The notes beneath the pieces were generated by a model. That model was not told where the DNA came from, made no database searches, and saw only the letters and a program-made list of their open reading frames with translations. The translations under genes were made by a program, and so were the position numbers. Below, piece after piece: positions 1 through 10,968 of a stretch of DNA of 64,000 bases. Origin of the DNA: Cylicocyclus nassatus (lineage: Eukaryota; Nematoda; Chromadorea; Rhabditida; Strongylidae); NCBI GenBank assembly GCA_958299035.1, contig CATQJL010000316.1:21119676-21183675 (forward strand). The letters run 5' to 3'. How positions within the stretch are numbered: the first letter of the stretch is position 1; each line of letters begins with the position of its first letter.

Positions 1-1152
1 GTGCTTACACGACATTATGTTGGATTTTGCTCTGGACCATAATAACTAACTTTCAAACCCTTGCCTTTAGATCCCTTACATTCGGAAAATTGCAAACAGC
101 TGGGAAGTGCATAGCCTGAGAGCAACATCGCGCTTATGAAGTCGTATAAATTGCAAATTCGACTACTTGAACTGAAAGTAGAGAAACGCCTTTTACTTTA
201 TCCAGTAAATTTTTGCAGCTACCAAATAAGGCCATGTAAAAATTGTTTGGACTTCTAAACTATCAAGCATTTCGCAGGAATGGCCCACTTCGATTCAAAT
301 GTCGTTTTTGCCAAATTTGCTAGCGAAATGAGTTTATCTCTACAAATAAAATTTCAGCCAACTTTACCTTGTACCTTAGCCATCAATGAAACAAAGAAAA
401 CAAACTCAGATCGTTTTCATAAAGATAAAAGTCCTTGCAACCCTACAGAGTAATAGAAATTGTCTTGGTTTGTGAACAAACACAGAAATAATCTTCCTGA
501 AACTATTCTTTTTACCATGGGGTAAAGGCGACAAACCTAATTTCTTGGACCCCAAAAAACTCCTCGTGCAAAAGGTCTCCGGCGCCAAAAACAGGGGGTG
601 GGTGTCGAGGCCGATATATTACGCGAAGTTATTGAAAAAATGGCGCATAGTTTTGAGTTATGGGCTCTGCGTTGCTTGCGTTCTGGACGTTTTGTTGCCT
701 AACGCTTGCCCTCCGCAAATATGTACACAACTCTTGAGAAAGTTTTATCGAAGTTAAACACAGAAAGGCATTTGTTGGAGTTGAATAATTATATTTGAAC
801 CTCCAAAAGTTTGAAAAAGGCTAACTCAACCTTCGTACATTTCAGGTTGCTGTAAAATGCTGATATCCACTAACGCAGTTGGCTCAACGCAAATGCATGA
901 AAACACAATCTCGATTTTTTGTTATTAGCTTAATTTTGGCCTAATTAATAAATATTTCGGGAATTTTATAGGTACTCGTAACTATATCTATAAGAATGGC
1001 TCAATTACTGTTATGTAAGGACCTCCCACTTTTGGCGACATACAGTCCCCTACCAGATTAATGTTTTCATAACTCGTCCAACAACTGCCGAGACTTCAAT
1101 TTTATCGTCGCTTTCAACAGCATGCAAACAGAGCTAAAATTTCCTGCCACTA
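1..1152. other. AT-rich intergenic stretch, no gene recognised
   Basis: Both strands were read. Only short open frames without recognisable domains are present, and no repeat shared with the rest of the window was found. A GC-richer patch around 545-720 is open on both strands but resembles no known protein. Confidence 0.5.
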
Positions 1153-1160
1153 TTCCAAGT

Positions 1161-1911
1161 CAGGGCCCGGCACAGATCGTCTGGAAGCAGGCTGGACTTC
1201 GTTTTGAAGCAACAGCAAAGGGGATATCGTTTTCGACGAGTCGGAATCGAACACCAAGAATAAGCGCCATTTAATCGAACACAAGCTTTTCGGACAGGTT
1301 ATTACACGATTGACATGCTCTATCGTGCATGGCGAAAAGTGCGCGCGATTTGAAAGCAAGGCTTGAGTAAACAACCTGCTTGTTTACAGCGCACACAGAA
1401 GCATATGACACCAAAATTGAACCGTATGTATAGAAAATTATTTGCGAAAAAATTATGTAAAAAGATTTGAAAACTTATGTGAAGTAATACCTTTTCCAAC
1501 ATAAGATCGTCTCCAAACGGCCACCAGAAGATCCGAGATCGTCTGGAGCATATATTTTACTCACTTCACATAAGTTTCGGATCTTTTTAGCATGGACGGA
1601 TTCCCCAGTCAAAAATCTATCTCTGAGCATGAAGACATTTCCATATCATTGCCTTTCCTTTGTTCGTTGCCTTCATTTCTTCTCGCTTTGTTAAATATCG
1701 CGCTCTAATGCCAAAGTCTTGTGTACGAGTAGTACTCAGCTCCAATTTGGATTTTCACTTTTATCTAACGTCTTTTCCTTCGAACTAGTGAATCTTTCTT
1801 GTTTTCATCTTCTCCTAAGCAAGTAGGTCAAAGGGGACTTCGTATTGATTCCGAAAGTCAGGGGCGACTTCGTTTTCAGAAACCCTAGAAACCGACTCGT
1901 GCCGGGCTCTG
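1161..1911 (-). mobile_element. hAT-like non-autonomous element, longest copy of the CAGGGCTCGG family
   Basis: The ends are inverted (CAGGGCCCGGCACAG and CTCGTGCCGGGCTCTG). The element is flanked by a perfect 8-bp direct repeat, TTCCAAGT, at 1153-1160 and 1912-1919. An 8-bp duplication with ends starting CAGGG is the hallmark of hAT transposons. Subterminal sequence (GAAGTCCCCTTTGACC read on the minus strand) is shared with the copies at 40374, 43065 and 57312. This copy is about 500 bp longer because of unrelated internal sequence, which itself holds an inverted repeat around AAAAAGATT / AATCTTTTT at about 1459-1592. No transposase reading frame is present. Confidence 0.8.
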
Positions 1912-2011
1912 TTCCAAGTCCATTTACGAGAGTCGTTTATTGAATTCAACTAACAGCGGGTTCGATTTTGTTGTGGGTGCAACATTAGGTCTACAGAAAT
2001 CAAGAAAACGG

Positions 2012-2214
2012 CAGGGCATGCATTATGCAATTTTATTGCGCCTCACGATTCTCCCAACAAGACAACTGTTACGAGTTCATTGCACGTCCTCATCTTGCAT
2101 TTCGGCTGGTGGTAGTTTCCGGACGCGACTGATCGCGACAAGCCATCACACCGAAATGCAAGATGATCGGCTTATATGTATTCGCAATAAAATCGCGTGA
2201 TGCATGCCCTGCCT
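2012..2214. mobile_element. Foldback MITE with GGCAGGGCATGC ends
   Basis: GGCAGGGCATGCATTATGC at the left is inverted at the right end as GTGATGCATGCCCTGCC, and the inverted repeat continues into CAATTTTATTGCG / CGCAATAAAATCG. A second inner inverted pair (CATCTTGCATTTCGG / CCGAAATGCAAGATG) lies inside. Internal sequence near 2060-2090 matches the element at 55696-55881 in inverse orientation. No clear target duplication was found. Confidence 0.7.
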
Positions 2215-2329
2215 TCTACACAAATGTCATCTGCCATATAAGCTTCTCAACGCTCCGTTAGAATGCCCTCGAGCAACTTGCAAACCTTATCAATGAGGCT
2301 TCGCTAAACCTCCTAGAGTGTCTGCATTA

Positions 2330-2784
2330 CAAGGGAGGTCCGTTTGGTCGAAGTGGCTTTTTCACATAAAAATTGATACGCTACGAAGAACACCGAACGC
2401 TGATTCCAAATCTGTCTCTGTCCAGCACCTCTGGACGTCGAGTTGTGAGCGATTCTTGAATTGAATAACTGAATGCATAATTAGCACAAATTTCGTCAGA
2501 ATTGCTCAAATATCCAATATAAAATCATCAGAGCACCCCATTTGAATAACACCTTCTGTTCAAAACACTCATACTTAATACTACTCTATTTGAACCTGAA
2601 AAACCACTAACATTTGATTTTACATAGATTATGCTTTCACATTTCGCAAAAAGAAAGTATTCATAACTCAGCAGGCAGAGGCGCTCGGCAGATAGTGAAA
2701 CCAGATTTGAATCCACCGTTTGATGCTCTTCAAAGCGGTTGAGAATCATTTAGGAATGTCACTTAACTAATCGGACCTCCCTTG
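2330..2784. mobile_element. PIF/Harbinger-like MITE, CAAGGGAGGTCCG ends, TTA target duplication
   Basis: The left end CAAGGGAGGTCCG and right end CGGACCTCCCTTG are perfect inverted repeats, each bordered by TTA (2327-2329 and 2785-2787). A three-base TWA duplication is typical of PIF/Harbinger. An internal stretch (ACGCTGATTCCAAATCTG) is shared with the element at 51281-51742, so the two are relatives. No coding capacity. Confidence 0.75.
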
Positions 2785-4969
2785 TTAGATTTGACTCTCA
2801 TTTTCTAAACGGAACTCTATAGAACGCTTCAGGATGCCATGTTTAAACACAAAATGTACCACTTTCTTTAAAGGCAGCGTCCAGGCAGATCTGGACCTAT
2901 GGGGCTTTTACGTGGAAAGTACTTTTGGGGCCCTAATTAAGGCACTGCCCAAGCAGCAGCTCACTCAGACAATCAATGGGAACTTCCCGAGGTCCGTGAG
3001 GGAACTTTCCTCGGGTCACCTGCGGAAGTTCCCGTGAAGCGCTCGGGAAGTTTGCAAAAAAGTCCTCGGGAAATTCGCAAGAAGTGGGAAATCTCCCGAG
3101 AACTTATCTACAGAACTTCCTGAGGGCTTCACATTGGCTCCGCGTAGCTGTACCGAACCTTCATGATGAATCCTGCTACTTCATAAAGCCGCACCCTTAG
3201 TACAGCTACTCAAAGTAGTGTAGTAGTAAGGGTGGAGCACTAGTAGTAGTTATACGCAAAAACAGATATGCTCCATCATTTATTGTTATAGCAGTAGATA
3301 TAACATATCGACGGAGGGAATGGGAGAATTTCTTCAAGTTCTTAAAAGATCGAATTACAGTAGCCCGGATAATGCGTAAGGAGTATCATATTGATAGTGA
3401 GATATGAAGTAAGCATGTAGTGAATATAGAGGTAAGCGGGGAGTAAGTAAATGAAGCACTGATTAATGAGAAACATGCTTAACTAATGAGGCAAAGGCAC
3501 GATGTTACATGAGAAGACTTATGATGGATCAGAAATTAAACATCAGGTTCAAACAGGACAGCGACGGGATCAAATTCCACTACTGTGTAGCGCTTTCCTC
3601 TTCCATTCTGACTTCGTCATACTTGCCTTGTCCTCTCTACCAAATCCGACCTGCGTAGCCTTGTATTTCTGGAAAACAAATTTTTAGTATAAAAACAACT
3701 GAGACTAAGTTTGAACCTTTGAAGGCACAAGTTTTCCCTTGTCGAGGCGATAATAACGGACATCCTCGCTGTAAAACTGAATTTAGAAGCAGAAGACGAT
3801 TCTGGAAAACTTACAGTGCTTCTGCGATACAGGTCCTGATTTGGCCGCAGTAGAAAGTTTTTTGCTCCAGCAGATAGTTGAACTTTTTCTCGCGTTCTTC
3901 ATCGGATGTACCCAGAGAGATCCAGTAACTAAATCATTTGAGTAGGTAAAGACTGCTTACGAAACACCAACGCACCTAGTGCGCAAGCTTCTTATCGAAT
4001 TCAATCTGTATCCCTCCAAATCCTCGTTGCCGAGGCTAAGCGCATCCAATACGAAATCTAAAGAATGATTTGAATGAGAATTTCTTACATGACTAGTTTC
4101 GTACCGTTGAGTGTGATAACTGTGATAACGAAATGTCTTAGTAGGTTGCATGAAGCGGAATGTGGGTGAAGAGAATAGAGGGTGAAAGAGAAAGTGGAAA
4201 GATGGGAGGTGAATAAAAGATCCTCGAACAACTTCATTACTCTTGCTTAAAGATTATTGTATATTCTCATTAGTGATCTCTAATGTGCACAGCTTCGGAA
4301 AGAAAGCAAGAGAGCAGTGCTAAATCAGAGAGGAAAACAGGAAACTTTAAGAAAAGAAAGAAAGAAAAGCAGTGCTAAATCAAAAAAGAGAAAGAAACAT
4401 TATCATAGAAGTGAGTTGAAGCATAACTAGTGTCAAATAAAGCGCAATCACGCTCACCTGAAAGTCGACTTGTGCCCTCAAAGTAGAAGCCTTGAACTAT
4501 TTGTTCGTCGCGACTATATTCGGCTGATGCCCTTGCTCTGAAAAAATTCACGTTAGAAAAGAGGAAAGAAGAGATCTAATATGCAAAGAATCGTAAGCGC
4601 AGTTTGAAAATCATCAAATCGCGAGAAACCGCGGTGCGGTCCCGAAGCGCACGCACATATAGCACCTTCACATAACTGCTTCACTAGTAGGAGGAGAAAA
4701 GATCGAAATTACAACCACTCAGCTAGGAACCAGAATCTAAATACTACCTAAGATAACACTCCAATTTGAATTGCTAAACTTTCACCATCTATAACAGATT
4801 GACAGACTAGCAGTATAGTGAAATAGCGCAAGTGCACTGTTACGAAATACAGAAAAGAAAGCAAGGAGAATCAGACGCTGAAAAAGACTTGCCTAAATTC
4901 ATATTTTCCTTTTTATATATAAAACAGCACAAAGTCACATTTAGAAGAATTTCGAAACACGTAAAATTT

Positions 4970-5074
4970 ATGAGTAAATGTAAAGTCAAAAGGAGTCATT
5001 TCCTTATTACATGGTGCATCATAACAGCCGCACTCGCAAAGAGCTGTACAATAGATGGTCGCACATATATTAAG
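4970..5074 (+). CDS. Candidate first exon of a short secreted protein (unconfirmed)
   Basis: I do not recognise a family. The 35-codon frame starts MSKCKVKRSHF, continues with a hydrophobic stretch ending in AALAKSC that resembles a signal peptide with its cleavage site, and ends with DGRTYIK directly before GTAATT, a plausible splice donor. If unspliced it stops after three more codons at 5086. It lies inside the 3-kb TTAA-flanked element, so it could be cargo of that element, part of a host gene that was captured, or chance. No downstream exon was identified. Evidence is limited to the signal-peptide-like composition and the donor. Confidence 0.2.
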
Positions 5075-5651
5075 GTAATTCAATAGCCGGATCATCTATT
5101 TGCTTGTTTTGGCTCTGGGTCATAGCTTCACACCTCGCACTGCGACAGAGGACGGTAATTATGATGTGCGAAGTAACAAGCAAGAGGTCACTTCACCCTT
5201 AACGACAAGTGATGCAAATACATTTGAATAATGCCACATGGAAAGAAGAGAATTCAGTCAATTTACAGAATAAAACGAGAGGACGATGGAAAAGAAACAC
5301 TAGAAGTCCGCACTTGCGCTAAATCAGATATCGCACTGACCATTACATAAGTTTGATGAAGACTCTGTGACTTTTTACGACAATTCAGTCATTAGAATGA
5401 AAGTAGCGCTATTACGAAATACCGCGAAGCTCTCGGAAAATTCCCTTTTCTTAAAAGCTTTTGGAAAGTTTCGCATTTATAGATACTTCCCGAAGAAATC
5501 CTCGGGAAGTTCCTAACTGCGTTGCTCCTGACGTCAAAGTTTTCGGGAAACTCCCATTTTTGCGCTTCCATTCACCTCTGTGTTAAACGAGTTCTTCGGG
5601 AAGTTTGCCAAAATTGGCTTGTTTTAGGGAAGCTCCCGTGAATTGTCTGAG

Positions 5652-5829
5652 TCAGGAGGTGCTGTAATGGCTGAGATATTCCCCTCGAAACTGGCCCCCG
5701 CGAACGTAATCGCATGGATTCATGGCAGTTTCGCGCCAAGATCCACGCTTTGCGCCATGAATCCATGCGAAACACGGTTGCGGGGTCCAGTTTTGAGGGG
5801 AATATCTCAGCCATTATAGCACTTCCTGA
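5652..5829. mobile_element. 178-bp near-perfect foldback nested in the right arm of the TTAA element
   Basis: TCAGGAGGTGCTGTAATGGC at the left is inverted at the right (GCCATTATAGCACTTCCTGA). The inverted repeat continues through TGAGATATTCCCCTC and, further in, through CGCATGGATTCATGGC. Comparison with the intact left arm of the host element at about 2965 shows that the sequence on both sides joins when this piece is removed, so it is a later insertion. Confidence 0.75.
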
Positions 5830-5918
5830 GCTGCCGCTTGGGCAGTGCCTTAGTTAGGGCCCCAAAAGTACTTTTCAAGTAAAAGCCCCATGGATCCAGA
5901 TCTGCCTGGACGCTGCCT

Positions 5919-6757
5919 TTAATGGACTCCTTGAGAATGTTTTGATCCTTCGCTTGGATGACTAGCTTACCCTAAAAGTTTGGGAATGAAAATCACTTAG
6001 CGGTTAATATCAGCCCCTTCGGCAACATCAGCGAGAAACTTAATCAGCAGTAGTGTCATTGATGCAGGCAATGCTAGTGACGTATAGCTGGAAGTCGAAG
6101 ATTATGCGATTTTGTACGCAACGGCGCGTAAGAACAAACTCCCCTCTCCAAAAACATTTACAAAACTCAGAGTTTGTGACTAAGTGGCTAAATATGCTCC
6201 CATGAAGTATGTTCCGAACAAAGTCTTTGTGAGTAAACGAATAAACCCTGCTTTGCATACACAGATCCTCGACTTCGGCGCACTGAAAGGCAGTGAATCG
6301 GCAAAATCCAACAACTCAGGGTTTTAATGCGGTAGGTTCCTTATCGTCCAAGTATGAAAACAGTGCAATTCCGCTTGCACAGCATGCTTTCCCCGCCGAG
6401 ATAATTGCTCTTAAGCTTACACGTGCAGGCCAATCTTACAAGCATCCGGACGAATTGGCAATTTCCTTCTCATCATTAAAGGCTACCCACCGCACTGCTA
6501 AAACCATTGGGTCCTGCAATGATTTAGCGTCATCAACCTCGCTCCACTCGTCCAATTCCAAATGGAAAGGCATTAAAACGCTCATTTTCGCCGTTTTCAA
6601 GCTTTTAAAAGAGGATTTTCGGAATCAGCGTATTGAATAACCCCAGGTGAGTGACTTTTCATACGATGAACAATTCCGAGGTGCGGGGTGTGAACACCTA
6701 CGGCTGAGTGTCAAGTCTCGCACCTCCGCGTCTAGTATACTGTAGGAGAGAGAGGGT
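5919..6757. other. Intergenic; one unassigned 115-codon frame at 6293-6640
   Basis: The plus-strand frame at 6293-6640 is Ser/Thr-rich, has no recognisable domain, signal peptide or membrane segment, and is not flanked by convincing splice signals. It is probably chance. No repeats shared with other parts of the window were noticed. Confidence 0.4.
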
Positions 6758-6771
6758 GGGGGGGGGGGGGG
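6758..6771. repeat. Poly-G tract, 14 G
   Basis: An uninterrupted run of 14 G preceded by GAGAGAGGGT. It is one of eight runs of at least ten G or C in this window. Confidence 0.95.
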
Positions 6772-7293
6772 TTCGGGGAAGGAAGGGGGACTCTACATAC
6801 GAATGCCCTCACATCATCTTTTGGCACAGATCCAGTGCAAATTGGCACCATGCCAAGTTTGGGCCTGCTGGCTCCATTCCAAAAAATAAACATTTAGATT
6901 AGCTTTTGCAGTACCGCGAATTTGAATAAGGTATTTTGCTGTGAAAAATAACATTATGATCGTTCTACTCATGAGATTTAGTACTTAAATCGACATAAAT
7001 TCAGTTTTTCTTTCACAAACGTGAACTGGTTTGAGTATTATCACTTGCCTCTCCGACCTTTCAGCATGACCTGGAAGTGCTGCCGTTCCCACAGGGGATA
7101 TTGGGTGTATGTCAAGAGGCGCGATTTTTATTGCCAGATGTTTCATGAGTTTCTAAAAGTATTCAAATTTTGTAAGGAGATGTACCAGATGATTGCATAG
7201 GTTTCTATCTTAATACCTTGTAATCGTTTTGGCCTGACGATCTTTACTATGATACGCTATTTCAAAGCTCTTCGAATTTTCCATCGTTTCGTA

Positions 7294-7305
7294 CCCCCCC
7301 CCCCC
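7294..7305. repeat. Poly-C tract, 12 C
   Basis: An uninterrupted run of 12 C in otherwise AT-rich sequence. Confidence 0.95.
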
Positions 7306-7589
7306 ACCACCGTCCGGTAAGATTTATACAACAAAAAAATCAAGGTTTTCTTTACTTTACGCACAGAACCAGAGAATTATTAACTCGAATGTGTGTGCCT
7401 TGCGAATTTCATTGTACAATTTTGATAATAAACGTTTTATTTTAGTCCATTATAATCGACTAGCTGGCTTACTCGGCTCCGCCCGGCCCTGTCAGAACAC
7501 TGTGTCAAAGAACATTATCCCTATTCCTGTACGAACCTTTCCCTGTGCCCACGCCTACATGCCAAATCACTATTCCCGCTGTTTTAGTA

Positions 7590-7815
7590 ATCAGCATGCT
7601 CGATTACCCCCCTGTGCCAACTCCCAGCCCCGTTGCTCAAACTTTGAAAAAAAATCGATAGAATCGATAAAAGTAGTGGACGATCTTAAAAACTAATATT
7701 GTATTCGTAATCAGCATGCTCGATTACCCCCTTGTGCAAACTCCCAGCCCCGCAAGTCAAACTTTGCAAAAAAAAACCGATAAAAATCGATAAAATCGAT
7801 ATCGATCGATACGAA
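7590..7815. repeat. About 118-bp tandem repeat ending in ATCGAT-rich blocks, two units
   Basis: The motif CAGCATGCTCGATTACCCCC followed by TGTGCCAACTCCCAGCCCC and TCAAACTTT occurs at about 7593 and again at about 7711. Each unit ends in stacked ATCGATA motifs. Diverged units of the same family lie at 28710-28975 inside the large Harbinger-like element. The block is followed by a CAGACAGACATAAACA tail at about 7915, a motif also seen at about 12952. Confidence 0.75.
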
Positions 7816-7959
7816 AGGTAGCCTATGACACTCCTCGCCCCGAAGTATATGCGTGCCAAGTTTGGTCTCGATCGGTTTAGAAATGGAATTTTCTATTCGG
7901 AACATACGTGCATACAGACAGACATAAACACAAACAGACATTCAGCTTTATATATAGAT

Positions 7960-8425
7960 AACTGGTCGTATTACCAGCATCCCATCATACCGCTGAAAGA
8001 TGAAGATGATGAGGGAGCATTTATATGAAAATTCCCCCATCCCCCTCCCCCCCGCCCTCACCTAAGCGTAATGGAGAATCTTACTCAGTACTTGGGTGGA
8101 GAGGTGCGATGTAGGTGTGAGGTAGGTGCGAAGGCTAGGTGCGAAGTCACCGATCGTATGAAAAGTCCCCATCCCGAATAACCCAAGGTAAGCTCAAATT
8201 TGACTATACTGAGATTTGCCGAGCCACTGCTTTTAAGGGGTACTTTTTGTGACGGTTAACGGGCCTTTATCGATTTATTGACTTGTTTACTTACATCTAG
8301 GAAAATAAAGGCCTCAACAGTCTAACAAAATTATCTATTCGAGCTGCTGTAAATCGCAACGGTATGTGTCATTCTGAATCAGTGAGAAAGAAGCGCAGCG
8401 AGAAGGAATGCATTCAGAGTTTATA
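7960..8425. other. Intergenic, C-rich patch, no gene seen
   Basis: Contains a CCCCATCCCCCTCCCCCCC patch at about 8036-8053 and a short GGTGCGA-type direct repeat at 8100-8150. No coding signal was recognised. Confidence 0.4.
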
Positions 8426-8850
8426 TTAGGTTGTCCCCAAAAGTTTTGTCCGTTTTTCAAGGAACTATAAAACCACACAAAGAGAACAGCTGAATGAGTT
8501 TCAACATGTGTTTGATGCAGCTTTTCCTTCTCTTTCTTATGGATTCGTTTTCGAACCACAATCTTGTATGCCTTCTTTGATAATTGCTAGAATTCTCCAC
8601 CCCGTCAACTTTAGCTGCTCAAAGTTGGGCTAATTTTTGAAAAATTCGTTCCAATTTTTCGGAAAGTTAAGTATGGGTCAAACAGAGCAATCCTCGGGCT
8701 ATATTGTAATATTTTCAGGGTCTCCTAATCTGCTAATTTAGCTCCAAAAAATTATTTCTTTGGAGCTCTCGATTTTTTGCAAAGTCATGAAATTCGCAAC
8801 TGCAGCAAATACATGAAAGCTTTTGAAGTTTCTACGAATTGAGACATGAT
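8426..8850 (-). mobile_element. Mariner-like element fragment (one end plus about half the body)
   Basis: Starts after TA with TTAGGTTGTCCCCAAAAGTT, a Tc1/mariner-type end. The following 400 bp match the right half of the complete element at 52684-53525 in inverse orientation, including the blocks GGATTCGTTTTCGAACC and AGGGTCTCCTAATCTGCTAA. Homology stops near 8850, where a different dispersed repeat begins, so the other end is missing. Confidence 0.75.
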
Positions 8851-9230
8851 AGGTTGGGGCAGATGCATTGTAAATGTCTGCGTGCAACCTAGAGCAAAGA
8901 AATGAATTTTCATTTTCTCAACGATCTTTGGCGCAACGTAAGTACGTAGTAGTTGGAGCAAGATCATGCACTCAAGGAAACTTCTTCTAATAAGTAACTC
9001 CTAAATCATCTACGCTGTTCTTCTTGCAAATACCCTGCTCCAAATACCACAGCTCATAAACATGGGAATTACCTCAGCAGTCATCTGTGTAGAACATCTG
9101 ATTCAACCCGACCTCAGGCTGACACTCAGGGACTGCGCAACGGCCGCAAACACACCGATCTGCGCGATTATGCACAGTCCTACACTCTCACTATATTGTA
9201 TCGCAAAGTCATTTCTTAACACGAGACCAA
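8851..9230. repeat. Dispersed repeat GTTGGGGCAGATRCATTG, copy 1
   Basis: This 380-bp stretch matches 13248-13600 closely in the same orientation (shared blocks include TTTTCATTTTCTCAACGATC, GGCGCAACGTAAGTACGTAG and TGCGCAACGGCCGCAAA). It lacks the CTAGCGACCC hairpin that precedes the second copy. No reading frame is conserved between copies. Confidence 0.75.
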
Positions 9231-10384
9231 AGCTCGCTCAAGGCTTTCCCCTAGATAATCTTAGCAAAAATGTCCTGCCGCATGCAGCCGCTAATCTTCC
9301 TTTCCAAACCAACTTCTCTTTCTTTTTTTTTTGCTTTTAGGAGCAGAAGTACGATTTTAGAAATGTATGACCAAAAGTGGATAGCAAGCGAGCGATTGTA
9401 TAAATTAGCATTGAAACTAACAATAAGGAATCCTTAATACGTTTTGGACCGGTGCTGCACATGATGCAGCAGCTGCTTTAAAAAATTTTTTGACGTTCAC
9501 AGGAGCTTTTCTTTTAGTCCAAGGCTACCAAGTCAAAGACCTAAGCTTCTACTTTTTAAGTGATTCTGTAGAGTTGTGCCGCCGATATTTGTTCACGAGA
9601 TATGAGCACAAATTGAACAACAGTTGCAACGAAGTGCGGCAACGCGAACGACGCGTGCGACGTCGCGACTTTTCTTTGCTTTGAAACAAGAGAAAAACCG
9701 CAGTATCAATACTAACGTGTATCGTTTACAACATAGATACTTTTGAATACTTTTAGGAACTGAGTTCTTGTTCCTAGAACAGAAGTCCTCTCAAGTGACA
9801 AAATTCAAACACTTCGTACTCAGAACTTTGAATACGGAGCTTATATGACATGCTGCTTACAAATGTAGCCCACAATCTACGAAATAATTTCCTTTTTTTG
9901 GCCAACGGCTGAAAGTACACACTTTCGCCGCGCCCGATTTCGCGGTCCGGAACTTGTTAACAGAGATGTTTGTCGCTTGAAGCACTTAGAATTTTCCTTC
10001 CTTCGAGACCAAGCTTCCTTTGCTTTTTTGCTAAAAGGGGCATAAGTATGATTTCTGCAAGTAGAAGCGGTCAAAAGTAGATGTTTTGCGAGCTTTTGTA
10101 TAATTCGTATTGTAGAATTGCAATACCGCATGAAGCCCTTGGAGCTTTCCTTCCTTCAAGATAAAGCTCCCTTTGCTTTTTTTGCTTTTCAAAGCAGAAG
10201 TACGATTTTCACAAAGTAGAAGTGGCCAAAGTGGATTTTTTAAGTTCTTGTGAGTTTCAGCGCTGGACTAAAGAAATAATTAGGTCGTAAGGAAAGTTCC
10301 CGAGCACTTCGATTTTTTTCAAAATCTCTGTAACTTCAAGATTGATTCTTTTCTGAATCTACAAATTCCATTGCAAAGACAATT

Positions 10385-10968
10385 TTGTCCACAACATGTA
10401 CTTGTTTTGCTGGTTTTTCAGCACCTCATTGCGGTCCACCAACATGCGCAGAAGGGAAAAACAGGACGTACCAAATCTTTAATTACTTTGAACATTGCTG
10501 GGATATTGCCTTACACATCTTTTGGATCCATCATGCAGGCGTGACGATCTCAGCAAAAGCGACGTCAGCTGCGTAAAGAATGGCAGTCAAAGAAATGTTC
10601 AACAGCTAGTAGTTTCTGAGAGCAAATCGCAAAACTCGAGTGCAGCTGTGGGTCAAAACTTAATAGGCTGCCCAACCGGATCACTCATAATTGGGAAAAA
10701 ATCCTTGAAGTGCACAAAAAAGAGACGCAGAAAGAACAATTGTGAAATTTCTATGGTTGGAAAGATCTCCTTTTTTGATGTGCAGATCAAATACGTTTTG
10801 GTATCAACGTCGAAAAAATCACAAGCGTTTGAAAAGTTTAGGCTTTCCTTTACAGAACAGTGTAAAAAACTTGGTGTCAAAACCCGACCGAGCACCAAAA
10901 CGCGTCTGAAAATGGAATTTTCAAAAGTGCCCGGGAACTTTCTTTACAACTTAATATATCAAAAATGA
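10385..10968 (+). CDS. Unassigned open region, two overlapping frames, weak EGF-like cysteine pattern
   Basis: Two plus-strand frames overlap (10385-10576 and 10495-10968). The first contains CTCFAGFSAPHCGPPTC, whose CxC...GF...C spacing resembles the end of an EGF-like module. However, TTTTTCAG inside it could equally be a splice acceptor, which would make the match accidental. The second frame of 157 codons is Lys/Ser-rich with KKRRRK and has no recognisable domain. It lies within the minisatellite field. It may be a decayed exon or nothing. Confidence 0.15.

Larger units (their letters stand above)
2872..5918. mobile_element. 3-kb inverted-repeat element flanked by TTAA, AGGCAGCGTCC ends
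   Basis: The ends are inverted over more than 100 bp. The left begins AGGCAGCGTCCAGGCAGATC after TTAA, and the right ends in the complement followed by TTAA. Both arms continue through ACTTTTGGGGCCCTAA and GGCACTGCCCAAGC. Inside each arm lies a cluster of short inverted CTCGGGAAGTTT motifs (2985-3120 and 5420-5645). The right arm is interrupted by the small foldback at 5652-5829. The terminal motif is shared with elements at 11714, 43577 and 59528. The interior shows no recognisable transposase. TTAA flanks would fit piggyBac-type targeting, but a TA duplication is equally compatible. Confidence 0.8.
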
